A stretch of 59,814 bases of DNA from Oscillospiraceae bacterium. GTDB taxonomy: Bacteria > Bacillota > Clostridia > Oscillospirales > Ruminococcaceae. The position numbers and the translations under genes are program-made. Positions 8,180 to 16,272 of the stretch are shown here, in pieces; the first letter of the stretch is position 1, and every line of letters begins with the position of its first letter. Below the pieces are notes generated by a model. The model did no database searches, had not been told where the DNA came from, and saw only the letters and a program-made list of their open reading frames with translations. The stretch is from assembly GCA_019423755.1 (NCBI GenBank), contig JAHZAU010000014.1, positions 1 to 59,814 of the forward strand, read 5' to 3'.

Positions 8180-9172
8180 ATGAAGATCACCTGTCAGTCC
8201 TGCGGCAAGCGGTACGACTACGACGAAAGCGAGTTGTGCCCCCGCTGCGGGGCGTACAATCCGGTGGATAAGCAGGAGACCGCCGCCCAGCTGATCCAGG
8301 AGCTGGAGGAGAGCCACCAGTGGCACGAGCGCTCCGGCCAGGACTGCGACGGCCGGGACGAGGAGGAGCTTGCCCGCCGCAAGGAGCAGCAGAAGGCCCG
8401 CCGGGAGGAGCTTCGCGCCCGGCAGGAGGAGCTGCGTGCCCGCCGGGAGCGCCTCAAGGAGCGCCGCAACTGGGAAAAAAGCATCCAGGAAGCCGCGGCA
8501 CAGGAGGGCGTCTACCAGGAGGAAGAACCGTCCTCCCCACCGCCCAAAAAGAAAAAGGGCAAAGGGTGCCTGGCTTGGCTGGTGGTGCTGTTCGTGCTGG
8601 TAGTGGGGATGGATTTCCTGGACGACCTGGCCGGGCAGATGGCCTACGATTGGGGCCTCAAGGCTTTGCCTCCGGCGGTGTCGGAGGTGGACTACCGGAT
8701 GGAATTTCTCACCCGCCAGGGCCGGGTGGTGACCCCTCGCCGCTGGGGCCGGCTTTCCAAACAAGGGGAGCTGTGGCAGCAGCTCACCGCCTTGGAGGAC
8801 GCCTTCCAGGACCCGCCCCTTTCCCAGGGGGAGCTTTGCTACGTGGACCTGGACATTAGCCTTCGGGATGGGGACGACCTGTGGGAGCTGCGGCCCTACC
8901 TGGAACGGATGGACCAAAACGGCTACCTGACCGCCCTGCAGGATGTGGGTCTTTGCGCCCGGCTGCAGGAGGCCTTCCCCGGGGACCCGGAGGTCCTTTC
9001 CTACTATTCCGGCGTGTGGGACAGCGGCAGCTACCGCATCTGGTTCCTGCTGCCGGAGGGTACGGGGGAGCTTTGGCTCAACCTGCCGGAATATGAGGAC
9101 GAAAGCACCCAGCTGGTGGAGTCGGTCTGGCGGCTGGCCCTGCCTGAGGAGGAGGCGATGATCCTTGAGTAG
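8180..9172 (+). CDS. Zinc-ribbon, coiled-coil, single-pass membrane protein
   Basis: The product is 330 residues. The N-terminus holds a zinc ribbon (CQSC at about 4-7, CPRC at about 19-22). It is followed by a highly charged coiled coil rich in RREEL and RARQEEL heptads (about 50-105), a Lys-rich patch, and one membrane segment (CLAWLVVLFVLVVGM, about 130-145). The last 180 residues face the outside and contain no motif I recognise. The layout resembles Firmicutes envelope sensors with cytosolic zinc ribbons, but no function can be assigned. It is translationally coupled to the next gene, which overlaps it by 8 bases. Confidence 0.7.
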   Translation: MKITCQSCGKRYDYDESELCPRCGAYNPVDKQETAAQLIQELEESHQWHERSGQDCDGRDEEELARRKEQQKARREELRARQEELRARRERLKERRNWEKSIQEAAAQEGVYQEEEPSSPPPKKKKGKGCLAWLVVLFVLVVGMDFLDDLAGQMAYDWGLKALPPAVSEVDYRMEFLTRQGRVVTPRRWGRLSKQGELWQQLTALEDAFQDPPLSQGELCYVDLDISLRDGDDLWELRPYLERMDQNGYLTALQDVGLCARLQEAFPGDPEVLSYYSGVWDSGSYRIWFLLPEGTGELWLNLPEYEDESTQLVESVWRLALPEEEAMILE

Positions 9173-9686
9173 ATATCAAAACCGTTACGATAACGCCTAC
9201 TACAACCACCTGGACGGCGGCCCCCGCAAAAAGGCGGGAGGTTCCATCTTCCTGGTGGTGGTGCTCCTTTTCCTGACCATGGGCGGCATCTTCAACATCA
9301 AGGACGAGATGGAGTATAACTACTGGCGGGCCGCCCGCGCCCGGTACGACGTGCTGGACTGGGGCCCGGCGGAGCTGGAAGAGGCCGGGGAGACCGAGTC
9401 GGTCTGGCGGCTCACTCTGCGGATGAAAAACGTTGGCCCCCAGGACGGCAGCCTGTCAGGGTACCAGTTCTCGGTGGAGGACGCCTTTGGCAACAACGGC
9501 GAGGTGCAGCTGGTGCCGGTGCTGCAGCCCGCTGACGGGGAAGACCCGAAAGTTTGGATGCCTGCCGGGCGAGAAAACCAGGTGCAGCTGCGGCTCACCC
9601 TGCCCGCCGCTTCCACCGAGGCCAATGTGACCCTGGACAGCGGCGAATACTACGGCACCGTCACGGTACAGCTGCCTCAAAGCTAA
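9165..9686 (+). CDS. Single-pass membrane protein with extracellular beta domain
   Basis: The product is 173 residues. The TTG start overlaps the upstream stop region by 8 bases and is preceded by GAGGAGG inside the upstream gene. One membrane segment (SIFLVVVLLFLTMGGI, about 27-43) anchors an outer region with alternating hydrophobic pattern (LTLRMKNVG, VQLRLTLPA, GTVTVQLPQ). This suggests an immunoglobulin-like or DUF4352-like beta sandwich, although no family match is firm. It shares the TESVWRL and QLVESVWRL wording with the neighbour, so the two proteins may be related or interact. Confidence 0.65.
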   Translation: MSRYQNRYDNAYYNHLDGGPRKKAGGSIFLVVVLLFLTMGGIFNIKDEMEYNYWRAARARYDVLDWGPAELEEAGETESVWRLTLRMKNVGPQDGSLSGYQFSVEDAFGNNGEVQLVPVLQPADGEDPKVWMPAGRENQVQLRLTLPAASTEANVTLDSGEYYGTVTVQLPQS

Positions 9687-9703
9687 CTACAAAAAGCAAA
9701 AAC

Positions 9704-9741
9704 AGGAGCCGTCCCAGCAAAAGCAGGGGCGGCTCCTTTGG
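9704..9741 (+). terminator. Rho-independent terminator
   Basis: The arms AGGAGCCG and CGGCTCCT, with an 18-base loop, are followed by TTT. It closes the 8180-9686 pair. Confidence 0.65.
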
Positions 9742-9785
9742 CGTCTTGCAGGATATTTTGCAGGAAGTTTGTCAATTAACCATCA

Positions 9786-9871
9786 AAAATGCCCCGCCGG
9801 GGACGGCCCTCCCGCTGGGCTCACTGCCGGGAGGGGAGGGGGACAGGTGGTCGCTTTTTGGCGGGGATTTT
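9786..9871. repeat. Nested palindrome in a 400-base non-coding gap
   Basis: The gene-free stretch 9687-10087 holds a terminator, this structure and the gmk promoter. The outer arms are AAAAT-CCCCGCC (one bulged G) and GGCGGGG-ATTTT. Inside is a second perfect 8-bp stem, CCCTCCCG/CGGGAGGG. There is no open frame. It could be a short palindromic repeat of a family dispersed in the genome, or an untranslated RNA. A terminator is less likely, because the T-tract lies within the stem. Confidence 0.5.
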
Positions 9872-9992
9872 CGGCAAACCTTCGGCAGATTGTGATGATT
9901 ATAACATATCAAGCGGTGGAAAACGTACAGAATTACTAAAATATGCAGAATAAATTCTCGGCGGCAAAGGCCCTTCTGCCCCCTGGAAGCGA

Positions 9993-10022
9993 TTGACTTT
10001 CCTGCAAGGGGGAGAGTATAAT
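9993..10022 (+). promoter_or_regulatory. Promoter of the guanylate kinase gene
   Basis: TTGACT (9993-9998) and TATAAT (10017-10022) are separated by 18 bases, 65 bases upstream of the ATG. Confidence 0.8.
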
Positions 10023-10087
10023 CAAGTCATGAGAAGCCCAGCGGTGCAGGAGAAGCTGCACCAGAACGACAGAGGAGCGTGACTGTT

Positions 10088-10747
10088 ATGGAAGCTACCA
10101 AAAAAGAGTATTTTGACCGAATCGCAGAACGAGGCCAGCTGATCGTCGTTTCTGGCCCCAGCGGCGCCGGTAAGCGCACCGTCCTGCGCCAGTACATGGC
10201 CGAGCATCCCAGCGCCCGCCGCTCGGTATCTGCCACCACCCGTGAGCCCCGCCCCGACGAACAGGACGGCGTGGATTACTTCTTCCTCTCCCGGGACGAC
10301 TTCGACCGCCAGATCCGCAACAACGAGATGCTGGAATACAGCTACTACAACTACTGCCTCTACGGCACCCCCAAACGCGCCATCGAGACCGGCCGCTCCC
10401 AGGGCAAGAACATGATCCTGGAAATCGAGGTCCAGGGCGCCATGCAGGTGCGGGAGATCTGCCCCGACGCCACCCTGGTGTTCATCATGCCGCCCTCCTG
10501 GGAGGAGCTGGAACGCCGCATCCGCCAGCGCGCCACCGAGGACGAGGCCACCATCCAGGCCCGCTTGGAGATCGCCAAAGATGAGATCGCCTGCGCCAAG
10601 GAGTACGACTACATCATCGTCAACGACACCGTGGAAAAAGCGGTCAACCGCTTCTCCCAGATCGTCCACGGCAACCGCTACAGCCGCAACGGTATGCAGG
10701 CCTTCCTGGACGGCTTCATCCACAGCGAGGTCCCCGAGAAAAAATAA
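10088..10747 (+). CDS. gmk: Guanylate kinase family protein
   Basis: The product is 219 residues. Guanylate kinase converts GMP to GDP. Visible motifs are the P-loop GPSGAGKRT (about 25-33), SATTREPRPDEQDGVDYFF (GMP binding), LYGTP, and LEIEVQGAMQVREICP. The residue after the P-loop lysine is Arg rather than the usual Ser, Thr or Gly. The GMP-binding stretch reads LEYSYYNYCLYGTP, where most Gmk proteins have an acidic/aromatic pattern ending NYYGTP. The gene has its own promoter and terminator rather than the usual gmk-rpoZ setting, so it could be a diverged paralogue. The ATG at 10088 was chosen because the GTG at 10079 would touch the GAGGAG site. Confidence 0.75.
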   Translation: MEATKKEYFDRIAERGQLIVVSGPSGAGKRTVLRQYMAEHPSARRSVSATTREPRPDEQDGVDYFFLSRDDFDRQIRNNEMLEYSYYNYCLYGTPKRAIETGRSQGKNMILEIEVQGAMQVREICPDATLVFIMPPSWEELERRIRQRATEDEATIQARLEIAKDEIACAKEYDYIIVNDTVEKAVNRFSQIVHGNRYSRNGMQAFLDGFIHSEVPEKK

Positions 10748-10792
10748 CCCCCTTTCCCCCAGAAATCCGACTTTTTCCCCATAGAAACCTCT

Positions 10793-10832
10793 AAAAAACA
10801 GGAGCTCCCGGCAGCGGGGGCTCCTGTTTTTT
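10793..10832. terminator. Bidirectional terminator between convergent genes
   Basis: AAAAAACAGGAGC pairs with GCTCCTGTTTTTT, giving T-runs on both strands. It serves gmk and the convergent gene at 10841-11281. Confidence 0.85.
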
Positions 10833-10840
10833 GCGGAAGG

Positions 10841-11281
10841 TTATTCTTTTTCGGGGTTTTTCTCCACCATGCGGCGGATGGCTTCCGGGGTGTAGGAGAG
10901 CAGCTCCCCAAAGCCCTGGGCGATGGCAAAGCGCGCTTCGCCCTGGTATTCCCCGCGGGCTACCAGCTCCTGCTTGCGGGCCTTGAGGGCGCGGTACCGT
11001 TCCAGCACCGCCGGGTCGGCGTAGTAGAGGATGTTGTATTTGCCCCGGTTGAGGGAAAGGGGGAACAGGTCGGTGAGCAGCGGCTCGTCCTCCGGGAAAA
11101 AGCAGGTGCCGTATTGGGCGCAGATTTCCCGGGAAAAGTCCAGGTACCGGTCCCGCTCGGCGGCGGAGGGCATGGGGTGGCTCATGGCCAGGGACTTGAC
11201 CCCGGCGGCGACGATCTCGTTAAAGCAGTCGATGACCCCGCACTGATAGGAAAAGGGGTCCAGGCGGCAGGTTTGGGACAT
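10841..11281 (-). CDS. Conserved-looking soluble protein, unknown
   Basis: The product is 146 residues with no signal peptide or membrane segment. It begins MSQTCRLDPFSYQCGVIDCFNEI and has three cysteines in the first 20 residues, a fourth in CAQYGTCFF, and an RMVEKNPEKE tail. I do not recognise a family. The ATG follows AAAGGAG at an ideal distance, and a good promoter lies just upstream, so it is a real gene. It is divergent from the D-aminopeptidase gene. Confidence 0.65.
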   Translation of the reverse strand: MSQTCRLDPFSYQCGVIDCFNEIVAAGVKSLAMSHPMPSAAERDRYLDFSREICAQYGTCFFPEDEPLLTDLFPLSLNRGKYNILYYADPAVLERYRALKARKQELVARGEYQGEARFAIAQGFGELLSYTPEAIRRMVEKNPEKE

Positions 11282-11313
11282 GGGCAGCGCTCCTTTGCAA
11301 AAATCTTTCCTAT

Positions 11314-11342
11314 ATTGTACCGCCGGGGCGCGCCGGGCGCAA
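11314..11342 (-). promoter_or_regulatory. Promoter of 10841-11281
   Basis: On the minus strand TTGCGC and TACAAT are separated by 17 bases. It is back-to-back with the plus-strand promoter at 11358-11386; the two -35 elements are 15 bases apart, so the pair may be jointly regulated. Confidence 0.65.
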
Positions 11343-11357
11343 GGGGCAAAAACGGGA

Positions 11358-11386
11358 TTGCCAAAGCCCCGCTTTGGGGGTACAAT
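11358..11386 (+). promoter_or_regulatory. Promoter of the D-aminopeptidase gene
   Basis: TTGCCA (11358-11363) and TACAAT (11381-11386) are separated by 17 bases. Confidence 0.7.
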
Positions 11387-11438
11387 ACAGGGGAAGATAC
11401 CACCGCCCGGGACGGGCGCCAAGAAAGGACGACGCAGC

Positions 11439-12284
11439 ATGAAGATCTATATTTCGGTGGACATGGAGGGCTTGGCCGGCATCAGCAACTGGACCGAGGA
11501 AAACGAGGAGCGGGAGCGCTTCCGCCGGGCTATGAACCAGCAGGTGGTGTGGGTGCTGGAAGGCATCCAGGCCAGCAGCCGCAACGAGGAGATCACCCAG
11601 ATCACCATCGCCGATTCCCACGGCGGCGGCAGCAACCTGTCCTACGACCGGCTTTCCGACTTTGACCGCCGGGTCTACCTGGTCAACGGCAGCCCCCGGC
11701 CTTATTATATGATGGCTGGGCTGGACGAAAGCTACGATATGGTGTTCTTTGTGGGCTATCACGCCGGGGCCGGGGAACTGGCCGGCGCCATGGACCACAC
11801 CTATTCCGGCCGCGTGGTGCATAACTTCTGGCTCAACGGCCAAAAGATGAACGAAGCCACCCTCAACGCCGGATACGCCGCCGCCTGCGGGGTGCCGGTG
11901 GGACTGGTCATCGGGGACGCCGCCCTGGGCCGCCAGCTGCTGGACGACAAGATGATGCCTTGGGTCAACTTCGTCTGCACCAAGGAGGCGCTGGGCCGCT
12001 TTGCCGGCATCTTCCGCCCCAAGGAGGACATCCGCCGCGAAACCGTCCAGGCGGTGCAGGAGGTGCTGGATCGGGAGCCCAAGAGCTTCCCGCTTTATCC
12101 GCTGGAAGGGCCCTTCCTGGCCCAGGTAGAGCTGACCTCCAGCTCCATGGCGGACTGCGCCGCCCTCATCCCCGGCAGCCAGCGGGTGGACGGCCGTACC
12201 GTGGCGCTGGAACTGGATGACTACAAAGAGCTGTTTAACGGCATCATCGCCATCTGCAAGCTGGCCGGCAGCTCCTACTGCTAA
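11439..12284 (+). CDS. M55-family D-aminopeptidase (DppA-like)
   Basis: The product is 281 residues. DppA enzymes are zinc-dependent, self-compartmentalising aminopeptidases that release D-amino acids, notably D-Ala, from peptides. The zinc ligands are all visible: Asp8 and Glu10 in ISVDMEG, His61 in ADSHGG, His108 in GYHAGAG, and Glu139 in NEATLNAG. The ATG follows AAGAAAGGA. A cysteine hydrolase gene begins 28 bases downstream and is probably in the same transcript. Recycling of peptidoglycan-derived D-peptides is the likely role. No Dpp transporter is nearby. Confidence 0.85.
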   Translation: MKIYISVDMEGLAGISNWTEENEERERFRRAMNQQVVWVLEGIQASSRNEEITQITIADSHGGGSNLSYDRLSDFDRRVYLVNGSPRPYYMMAGLDESYDMVFFVGYHAGAGELAGAMDHTYSGRVVHNFWLNGQKMNEATLNAGYAAACGVPVGLVIGDAALGRQLLDDKMMPWVNFVCTKEALGRFAGIFRPKEDIRRETVQAVQEVLDREPKSFPLYPLEGPFLAQVELTSSSMADCAALIPGSQRVDGRTVALELDDYKELFNGIIAICKLAGSSYC

Positions 12285-12311
12285 TCGGGAAGGAAAGGGA
12301 GGAAAACGGGC

Positions 12312-12836
12312 ATGAAAGAGCTATTGGTCGTGGTGGATTATCAAAAGGACTTTGTGGACGGCAGCCTGGGCTTTGCCGAAGCCGCCGGGCTGGAAGAAGC
12401 CATCTGCCGGAAGATCCGCGCCTACCGGGAAGCCGGCCAGACGGTGGTGTTCACCATGGACACCCACGAGGAGGACTACCTTTCCACCCAGGAGGGCCGC
12501 AACCTGCCGGTGGAGCACTGCATCGAAGGCACCGGCGGCTGGCAGCTGTACGGGCAGGTAGCGGGGCTGGCCCAGGAGGGCGACCGCCTGTTCTGCAAGC
12601 CCACCTTCGGCTCCTGGGAGCTGGGGGAGTACCTGCGGCAGGAGGGCTTTGAGAAGATCGAACTGTGCGGCGTGGTGTCCAACATCTGCGTCCTGTCCAA
12701 CGCGGTGGTGGCCAAAGCGGCCCTGCCCGAGGCGCAGATCGTCGTCGACCGCCGCTGCACCGCCAGCAACGACCCGCAGATGAACCAGAAGGCCCTGGAC
12801 GTGCTCCAAGGGCTGCAGGTGCAGGTCATCGGCTAA
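12312..12836 (+). CDS. Isochorismatase-family cysteine hydrolase (nicotinamidase-like)
   Basis: The product is 174 residues. The catalytic triad of the family is visible: Asp9 in VVDYQKDFVDGSLG, Lys96 in FCKPTFGSW, and Cys126 in GVVSNICVLSN. The segment TMDTHEEDYLSTQEG ... LPVEHCIEGTGGW carries an Asp-x-His pair like the metal site of nicotinamidases, which favours an amidase acting on nicotinamide or a similar small amide. The exact substrate cannot be read from the sequence. It ends in a terminator. Confidence 0.8.
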   Translation: MKELLVVVDYQKDFVDGSLGFAEAAGLEEAICRKIRAYREAGQTVVFTMDTHEEDYLSTQEGRNLPVEHCIEGTGGWQLYGQVAGLAQEGDRLFCKPTFGSWELGEYLRQEGFEKIELCGVVSNICVLSNAVVAKAALPEAQIVVDRRCTASNDPQMNQKALDVLQGLQVQVIG

Positions 12837-12850
12837 AAAACCCAAGACAT

Positions 12851-12883
12851 CGGGCCTGTGCCGCGGCATGGGCCCGCTTTTTT
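12851..12883 (+). terminator. Rho-independent terminator
   Basis: CGGGCC pairs with GGCCCG, followed by CTTTTTT. Confidence 0.75.
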
Positions 12884-12907
12884 GAATGTAAGAAGGAGGA
12901 ATCTGCC

Positions 12908-13546
12908 ATGAAACGACTGCTTGTACTCCTGCTGGCCGCCGGGCTGACCCTTTGCGGAGGCTGCGCCGCCCGCACCGACGAAGCGGTGCCGGACCTTCCC
13001 CCGACACAGCCGGTAGAGGAGACCCCCGCCCCGGAGGAGGCCCCGGCTGCGGAGGAAGCCCCCGCCGAAGAAGCCCCCGCGCCCGAGGAAGAACCGCAAG
13101 CCCCCGCCGCCCAGGGCGAGACCGCGCCCTTCCGGCTGGGGGAGGAGGAGAAGGAGCTGGCTGCCGGGGACAGCCTAGGCGGTTGGACGCTGGAAAGTCT
13201 CGACATCCAGCGGCAGGAGGACGGCAGCATTAAGATGGTGACGGCGGAGTTTTCGAGTGAGGAGCAGCTGCAGCTGGAAGGCGTCCTATATCCCAGCGGC
13301 CTGCTGGAAGGGGACTGGGACTTTGTGCCCACCGAGGCGGACGCCGCCCGCCTGCCCCGCTACGCCGGGGAGGACGCTTCCCCCTCCGCCACCTGGGCGA
13401 TGCTGACCCAGTGGGACGAGGGCGTCCAGCCGCCCCAGCAGCAGGGGGAACAGCCCTGCCGGCTTACCGTGACCCACTACAAAGAGGTGTTTGCCTACAT
13501 GGCGGCCCCCAGCTCGGTGCAGGTGAGCGCGGTAGAGTGGCGGTAG
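12908..13546 (+). CDS. Predicted lipoprotein, unknown function
   Basis: The product is 212 residues. A type II signal peptide (KRLLVLLLAAGLTLCGGC) has Cys19 as the presumed lipidated residue. A 45-residue low-complexity spacer of Pro, Glu and Ala (PEEAPAAEEAPAEEAPAPEE) follows, probably spanning the cell wall. The last 130 residues are an unrecognised globular domain ending in VQVSAVEWR. The ATG follows AGAAGGAGG. The gene sits between a terminator and the ylxM promoter, so it has no clear operon partner. Confidence 0.8.
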   Translation: MKRLLVLLLAAGLTLCGGCAARTDEAVPDLPPTQPVEETPAPEEAPAAEEAPAEEAPAPEEEPQAPAAQGETAPFRLGEEEKELAAGDSLGGWTLESLDIQRQEDGSIKMVTAEFSSEEQLQLEGVLYPSGLLEGDWDFVPTEADAARLPRYAGEDASPSATWAMLTQWDEGVQPPQQQGEQPCRLTVTHYKEVFAYMAAPSSVQVSAVEWR

Positions 13547-13633
13547 TTCCCGGCAGAACGGGGAAGAAGCCTTCCACCAGGCGGCGGGGATTTGTGAAAA
13601 GTGCGAAAATCGAAAAAGTGTAAAGGAAATCCC

Positions 13634-13662
13634 TTGACAGCACCGGGATTATCCGTTATACT
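13634..13662 (+). promoter_or_regulatory. Promoter of ylxM-ffh
   Basis: TTGACA (13634-13639) and TATACT (13657-13662) are separated by 17 bases. This is among the best consensus matches in the window. Confidence 0.85.
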
Positions 13663-13732
13663 GCTACAAGTAAGCTCGTAAAGGAAAAACCTTTACACCT
13701 CACCTCCCACCGGCAGAAAGGAGCGCACCCCC

Positions 13733-14095
13733 ATGGCAAAAAACCTGGAGATCTCCTACCTGCTGGACTTTTACGGCGAGATGCTCACCGAAAAGCAGCG
13801 CGAGGTGGTGGAGCTTTACTACAACGAGGACCTTTCCCTTGGGGAGATCGCCCAGCTGGCCAACATCACCCGGCAGGGCGTGCGGGACTGCATCAAGCGT
13901 TCCGAAGGCATCCTCCTCCACCTGGAACAACAGCTGGGGCTGGCCCGGCGCTTCCAGGAGCTCCAGGAAGGCTTGGAGCAGATCATCCTCGACGCCAAGG
14001 AGATCGCCTTCCAGGCGGAAGACAACCCCAACCTCCACAGCATCGAGACCCGGGCCCGGCAGATCGTTACCATCGCCGACCGGCTGTGTGAATAA
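13733..14095 (+). CDS. ylxM: YlxM/p13-like SRP-associated helix-turn-helix protein
   Basis: The product is 120 residues of the UPF0122 family. The N-terminal 65 residues form a sigma-region-4-like helix-turn-helix: LTEKQREVVELYYNEDLSLG, then EIAQLANITRQGVRDCIKR. The rest is a helical tail. YlxM is encoded next to ffh in most Firmicutes and in streptococci modulates SRP GTPase activity, which the position here supports. It lies 49 bases upstream of ffh and shares its promoter. Confidence 0.9.
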   Translation: MAKNLEISYLLDFYGEMLTEKQREVVELYYNEDLSLGEIAQLANITRQGVRDCIKRSEGILLHLEQQLGLARRFQELQEGLEQIILDAKEIAFQAEDNPNLHSIETRARQIVTIADRLCE

Positions 14096-14144
14096 GCAAG
14101 ACCCCTTATTTTAATAGAAATCCCCCCAAAAAAGGAGTGCGCCC

Positions 14145-15506
14145 ATGGCTTTTGAAGGACTTTCCGAAAAACTCAATCAAGCGTTCAAGAAGTTGCGCTC
14201 CAAGGGCAAGCTCAGCGAGGAAGACGTCCGCGGCGCCATGCGCGAGGTGCGGATGGCCCTTCTGGAAGCGGACGTCAACTACAAGGTCGCCAAGGACTTT
14301 GTAAAACAGGTCACCGAAAAGGCGGTGGGCGAGGAGGTCCTCTCCAGCCTGACCCCGGCCCAGCAGGTGATCAAGATCGTCCGCGATGAGCTCACCGACC
14401 TGATGGGTTCCACCGACGCCCGCATCAACTTTTCCAGCCGCATCCCGACCATCATCATGATGTGCGGCCTGCAGGGTTCCGGTAAGACCACCCACTCGGC
14501 AAAGCTTGCCAAGATGTTCCGCAAGCAGGGCAAACGCCCGCTGCTGGTCGCCTGCGACGTTTACCGTCCGGCCGCTATCCAGCAGCTGCAGGTGGTGGGA
14601 CAGCAGGTGGACACCCCCGTCTTTGAGATGGGTACCGCCAACCCGGTGGAGATCGCCCGCCAGGCCATCCGCCACGCCAAGGATTACGGCAACGACATCG
14701 TCATCCTGGATACCGCCGGCCGCCTGCACATCGACGAGCAGCTGATGCAGGAGCTTTCCGACATCAAGGCGGAGGTCCACCCCCACGAGATCCTCCTGGT
14801 CATCGACGCCATGACCGGTCAGGACGCGGTGAATGTGGCACAGAGCTTCAACGATACCCTCGGTATCGACGGCGTCATCCTCACCAAGCTGGACGGCGAC
14901 ACCCGCGGCGGCGCCGCGCTGTCGGTCCGGGCGGTCACCGGCAAGCCCATTAAGTTTGCCGGTATGGGCGAAAAGCTGGACGACCTGGAGGTCTTCCACC
15001 CCGACCGCATGGCCTCCCGTATCCTGGGCATGGGCGACGTGCTCACCCTCATCGAAAAAGCCCAGGACGAGGTGGACGAAAAGAAGGCCCTGGAAGTTGC
15101 CGAAAAGATGAAGAGCAACTCCTTCGATATGAACGACCTGCTGGAACAGATGCAGCAGATGCACAACATGGGCCCCATGGGCAAGATCCTCAACATGATC
15201 CCCGGTCTGGCAGGCAAGATCGACGACGAGACCGCCTCCGCCGGAGAGAAGGAGATCCGCTACATGGAAGCCATCATCCGCTCCATGACCCCGGCAGAAC
15301 GGGCCAACCCCGACCTCATCAATCCCTCCCGCAAGCGGCGCATCGCCGCCGGCAGCGGCACCGACGTGCCCCGGGTCAACCGTCTGCTCAAGCAGTTTAA
15401 GCAGATGAAAGAGATGATGAAGCAGCTGGGCGGTTTCGGGAAGAAAGGCAAAAAACGCCGCATCCCCTTTAACCCCGCCATGCTCAAAAACCTGCCGCCT
15501 ATGTAA
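14145..15506 (+). CDS. ffh: Signal recognition particle GTPase Ffh
   Basis: The product is 453 residues. Ffh binds SRP RNA and signal peptides and delivers ribosomes to FtsY at the membrane. The N domain is followed by the G domain with GLQGSGKTT (about 107-115), VACDVYRPAAIQQL, DTAGRLHID and TKLDGDTRGG. The methionine-rich M domain (about 320-453) includes SNSFDMNDLLEQMQQMHNMG and the RNA-binding GSGTDVPRVNRLLKQF. A basic tail closes it. The start follows AAAAGGAG. It is the second gene of the ylxM operon. Confidence 0.98.
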   Translation: MAFEGLSEKLNQAFKKLRSKGKLSEEDVRGAMREVRMALLEADVNYKVAKDFVKQVTEKAVGEEVLSSLTPAQQVIKIVRDELTDLMGSTDARINFSSRIPTIIMMCGLQGSGKTTHSAKLAKMFRKQGKRPLLVACDVYRPAAIQQLQVVGQQVDTPVFEMGTANPVEIARQAIRHAKDYGNDIVILDTAGRLHIDEQLMQELSDIKAEVHPHEILLVIDAMTGQDAVNVAQSFNDTLGIDGVILTKLDGDTRGGAALSVRAVTGKPIKFAGMGEKLDDLEVFHPDRMASRILGMGDVLTLIEKAQDEVDEKKALEVAEKMKSNSFDMNDLLEQMQQMHNMGPMGKILNMIPGLAGKIDDETASAGEKEIRYMEAIIRSMTPAERANPDLINPSRKRRIAAGSGTDVPRVNRLLKQFKQMKEMMKQLGGFGKKGKKRRIPFNPAMLKNLPPM

Positions 15507-15587
15507 CGGCGGCCCCCCAAAACCCTTTGCAGTCAGGCGTATGCTTGATGATAGATTGACTGTATCAATATTCAGGAGGTGACAGAA

Positions 15588-15830
15588 ATGGCTGTTAAAA
15601 TCAGACTGCGCAGAATGGGCGCTAAGAAAGCTCCCTTTTACCGTATCGTTGTAGCAGACTCCCGCTATCCCCGCAACGGTAGATTCATCGAAGAGATCGG
15701 TTACTATGATCCTTCCAAATCTCCCATCGAGGTGAAGGTTGACGCTGACAAGGCCAAACAGTGGATGTCCAATGGTGCTCAGCCCACCGATACCGTGAGA
15801 TCCCTGCTCAAAGCCAACGGTGTCCTGTAG
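15588..15830 (+). CDS. rpsP: 30S ribosomal protein S16
   Basis: The product is 80 residues, a typical S16 (AVKIRLRRMGAKKAPFYRIV, then VADSRYPRNGRFIEEIGYYD). The start ATG at 15588 follows a perfect AGGAGGT. Codon use differs from the neighbours, with more AGA arginine and T-ending codons. Similar use is seen in rpsO and ptsH here, and marks highly expressed genes rather than transfer. It lies 13 bases upstream of khpA. Confidence 0.98.
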   Translation: MAVKIRLRRMGAKKAPFYRIVVADSRYPRNGRFIEEIGYYDPSKSPIEVKVDADKAKQWMSNGAQPTDTVRSLLKANGVL

Positions 15831-15843
15831 GAGGTAGTTTCAC

Positions 15844-16083
15844 ATGCAGATGGAGGAACTCATCGTTGCCATCGTCAAAGGCCTGGTAGATGAGAAGGAC
15901 GCGATTTCCGTCACCGCGGATGAACCCAAGGAGGACGGCACCGTCGTGTATCATCTCCATGTTGCTCCGAACGACATGGGCCGCGTCATCGGCAAACAGG
16001 GCCGGATCGCCAAAGCGCTCCGGACCATCGTCCGCTCTGCTGCCGGTAAGGTCGAGCAGAAGGTCGCGGTTGAGATCGACTAG
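15844..16083 (+). CDS. khpA: KH-domain RNA-binding protein KhpA
   Basis: The product is 79 residues. It is a single KH domain with the signature VIGKQGRIAKALRTIVRSAA. KhpA (YlqC) pairs with KhpB/Jag in RNA binding linked to cell elongation and division in Firmicutes. The standard location between rpsP and rimM confirms the identity. Two terminators follow, separating it from rimM. Confidence 0.92.
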   Translation: MQMEELIVAIVKGLVDEKDAISVTADEPKEDGTVVYHLHVAPNDMGRVIGKQGRIAKALRTIVRSAAGKVEQKVAVEID

Positions 16084-16101
16084 ATCACAAGAGAGAACCA
16101 C

Positions 16102-16130
16102 AGCCAGCCTTCGGGCTAGCTGGGGTTTTT
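16102..16130 (+). terminator. Terminator 1 after khpA
   Basis: AGCCAGCC pairs with GGCTAGCT with one mismatch, followed by GGGGTTTTT. Confidence 0.65.
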
Positions 16131-16150
16131 CTGCAAAAAAGCAGCCTCGG

Positions 16151-16178
16151 GGGAAAGCGTTTCGCTTTCCCTTTTTCT
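16151..16178 (+). terminator. Terminator 2 after khpA
   Basis: GGGAAAGCG pairs perfectly with CGCTTTCCC across a 3-base loop and is followed by TTTTTCT. It is in tandem with the preceding terminator. Confidence 0.8.
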
Positions 16179-16272
16179 CTTTCTCCCAACCGGCAGGGGA
16201 ACCCCCGGCGCCCTCGGGTCATAGACTGCAAGGGCGGGGGGACGCCATTTCACCCCAGAAAGGATGAACAAT

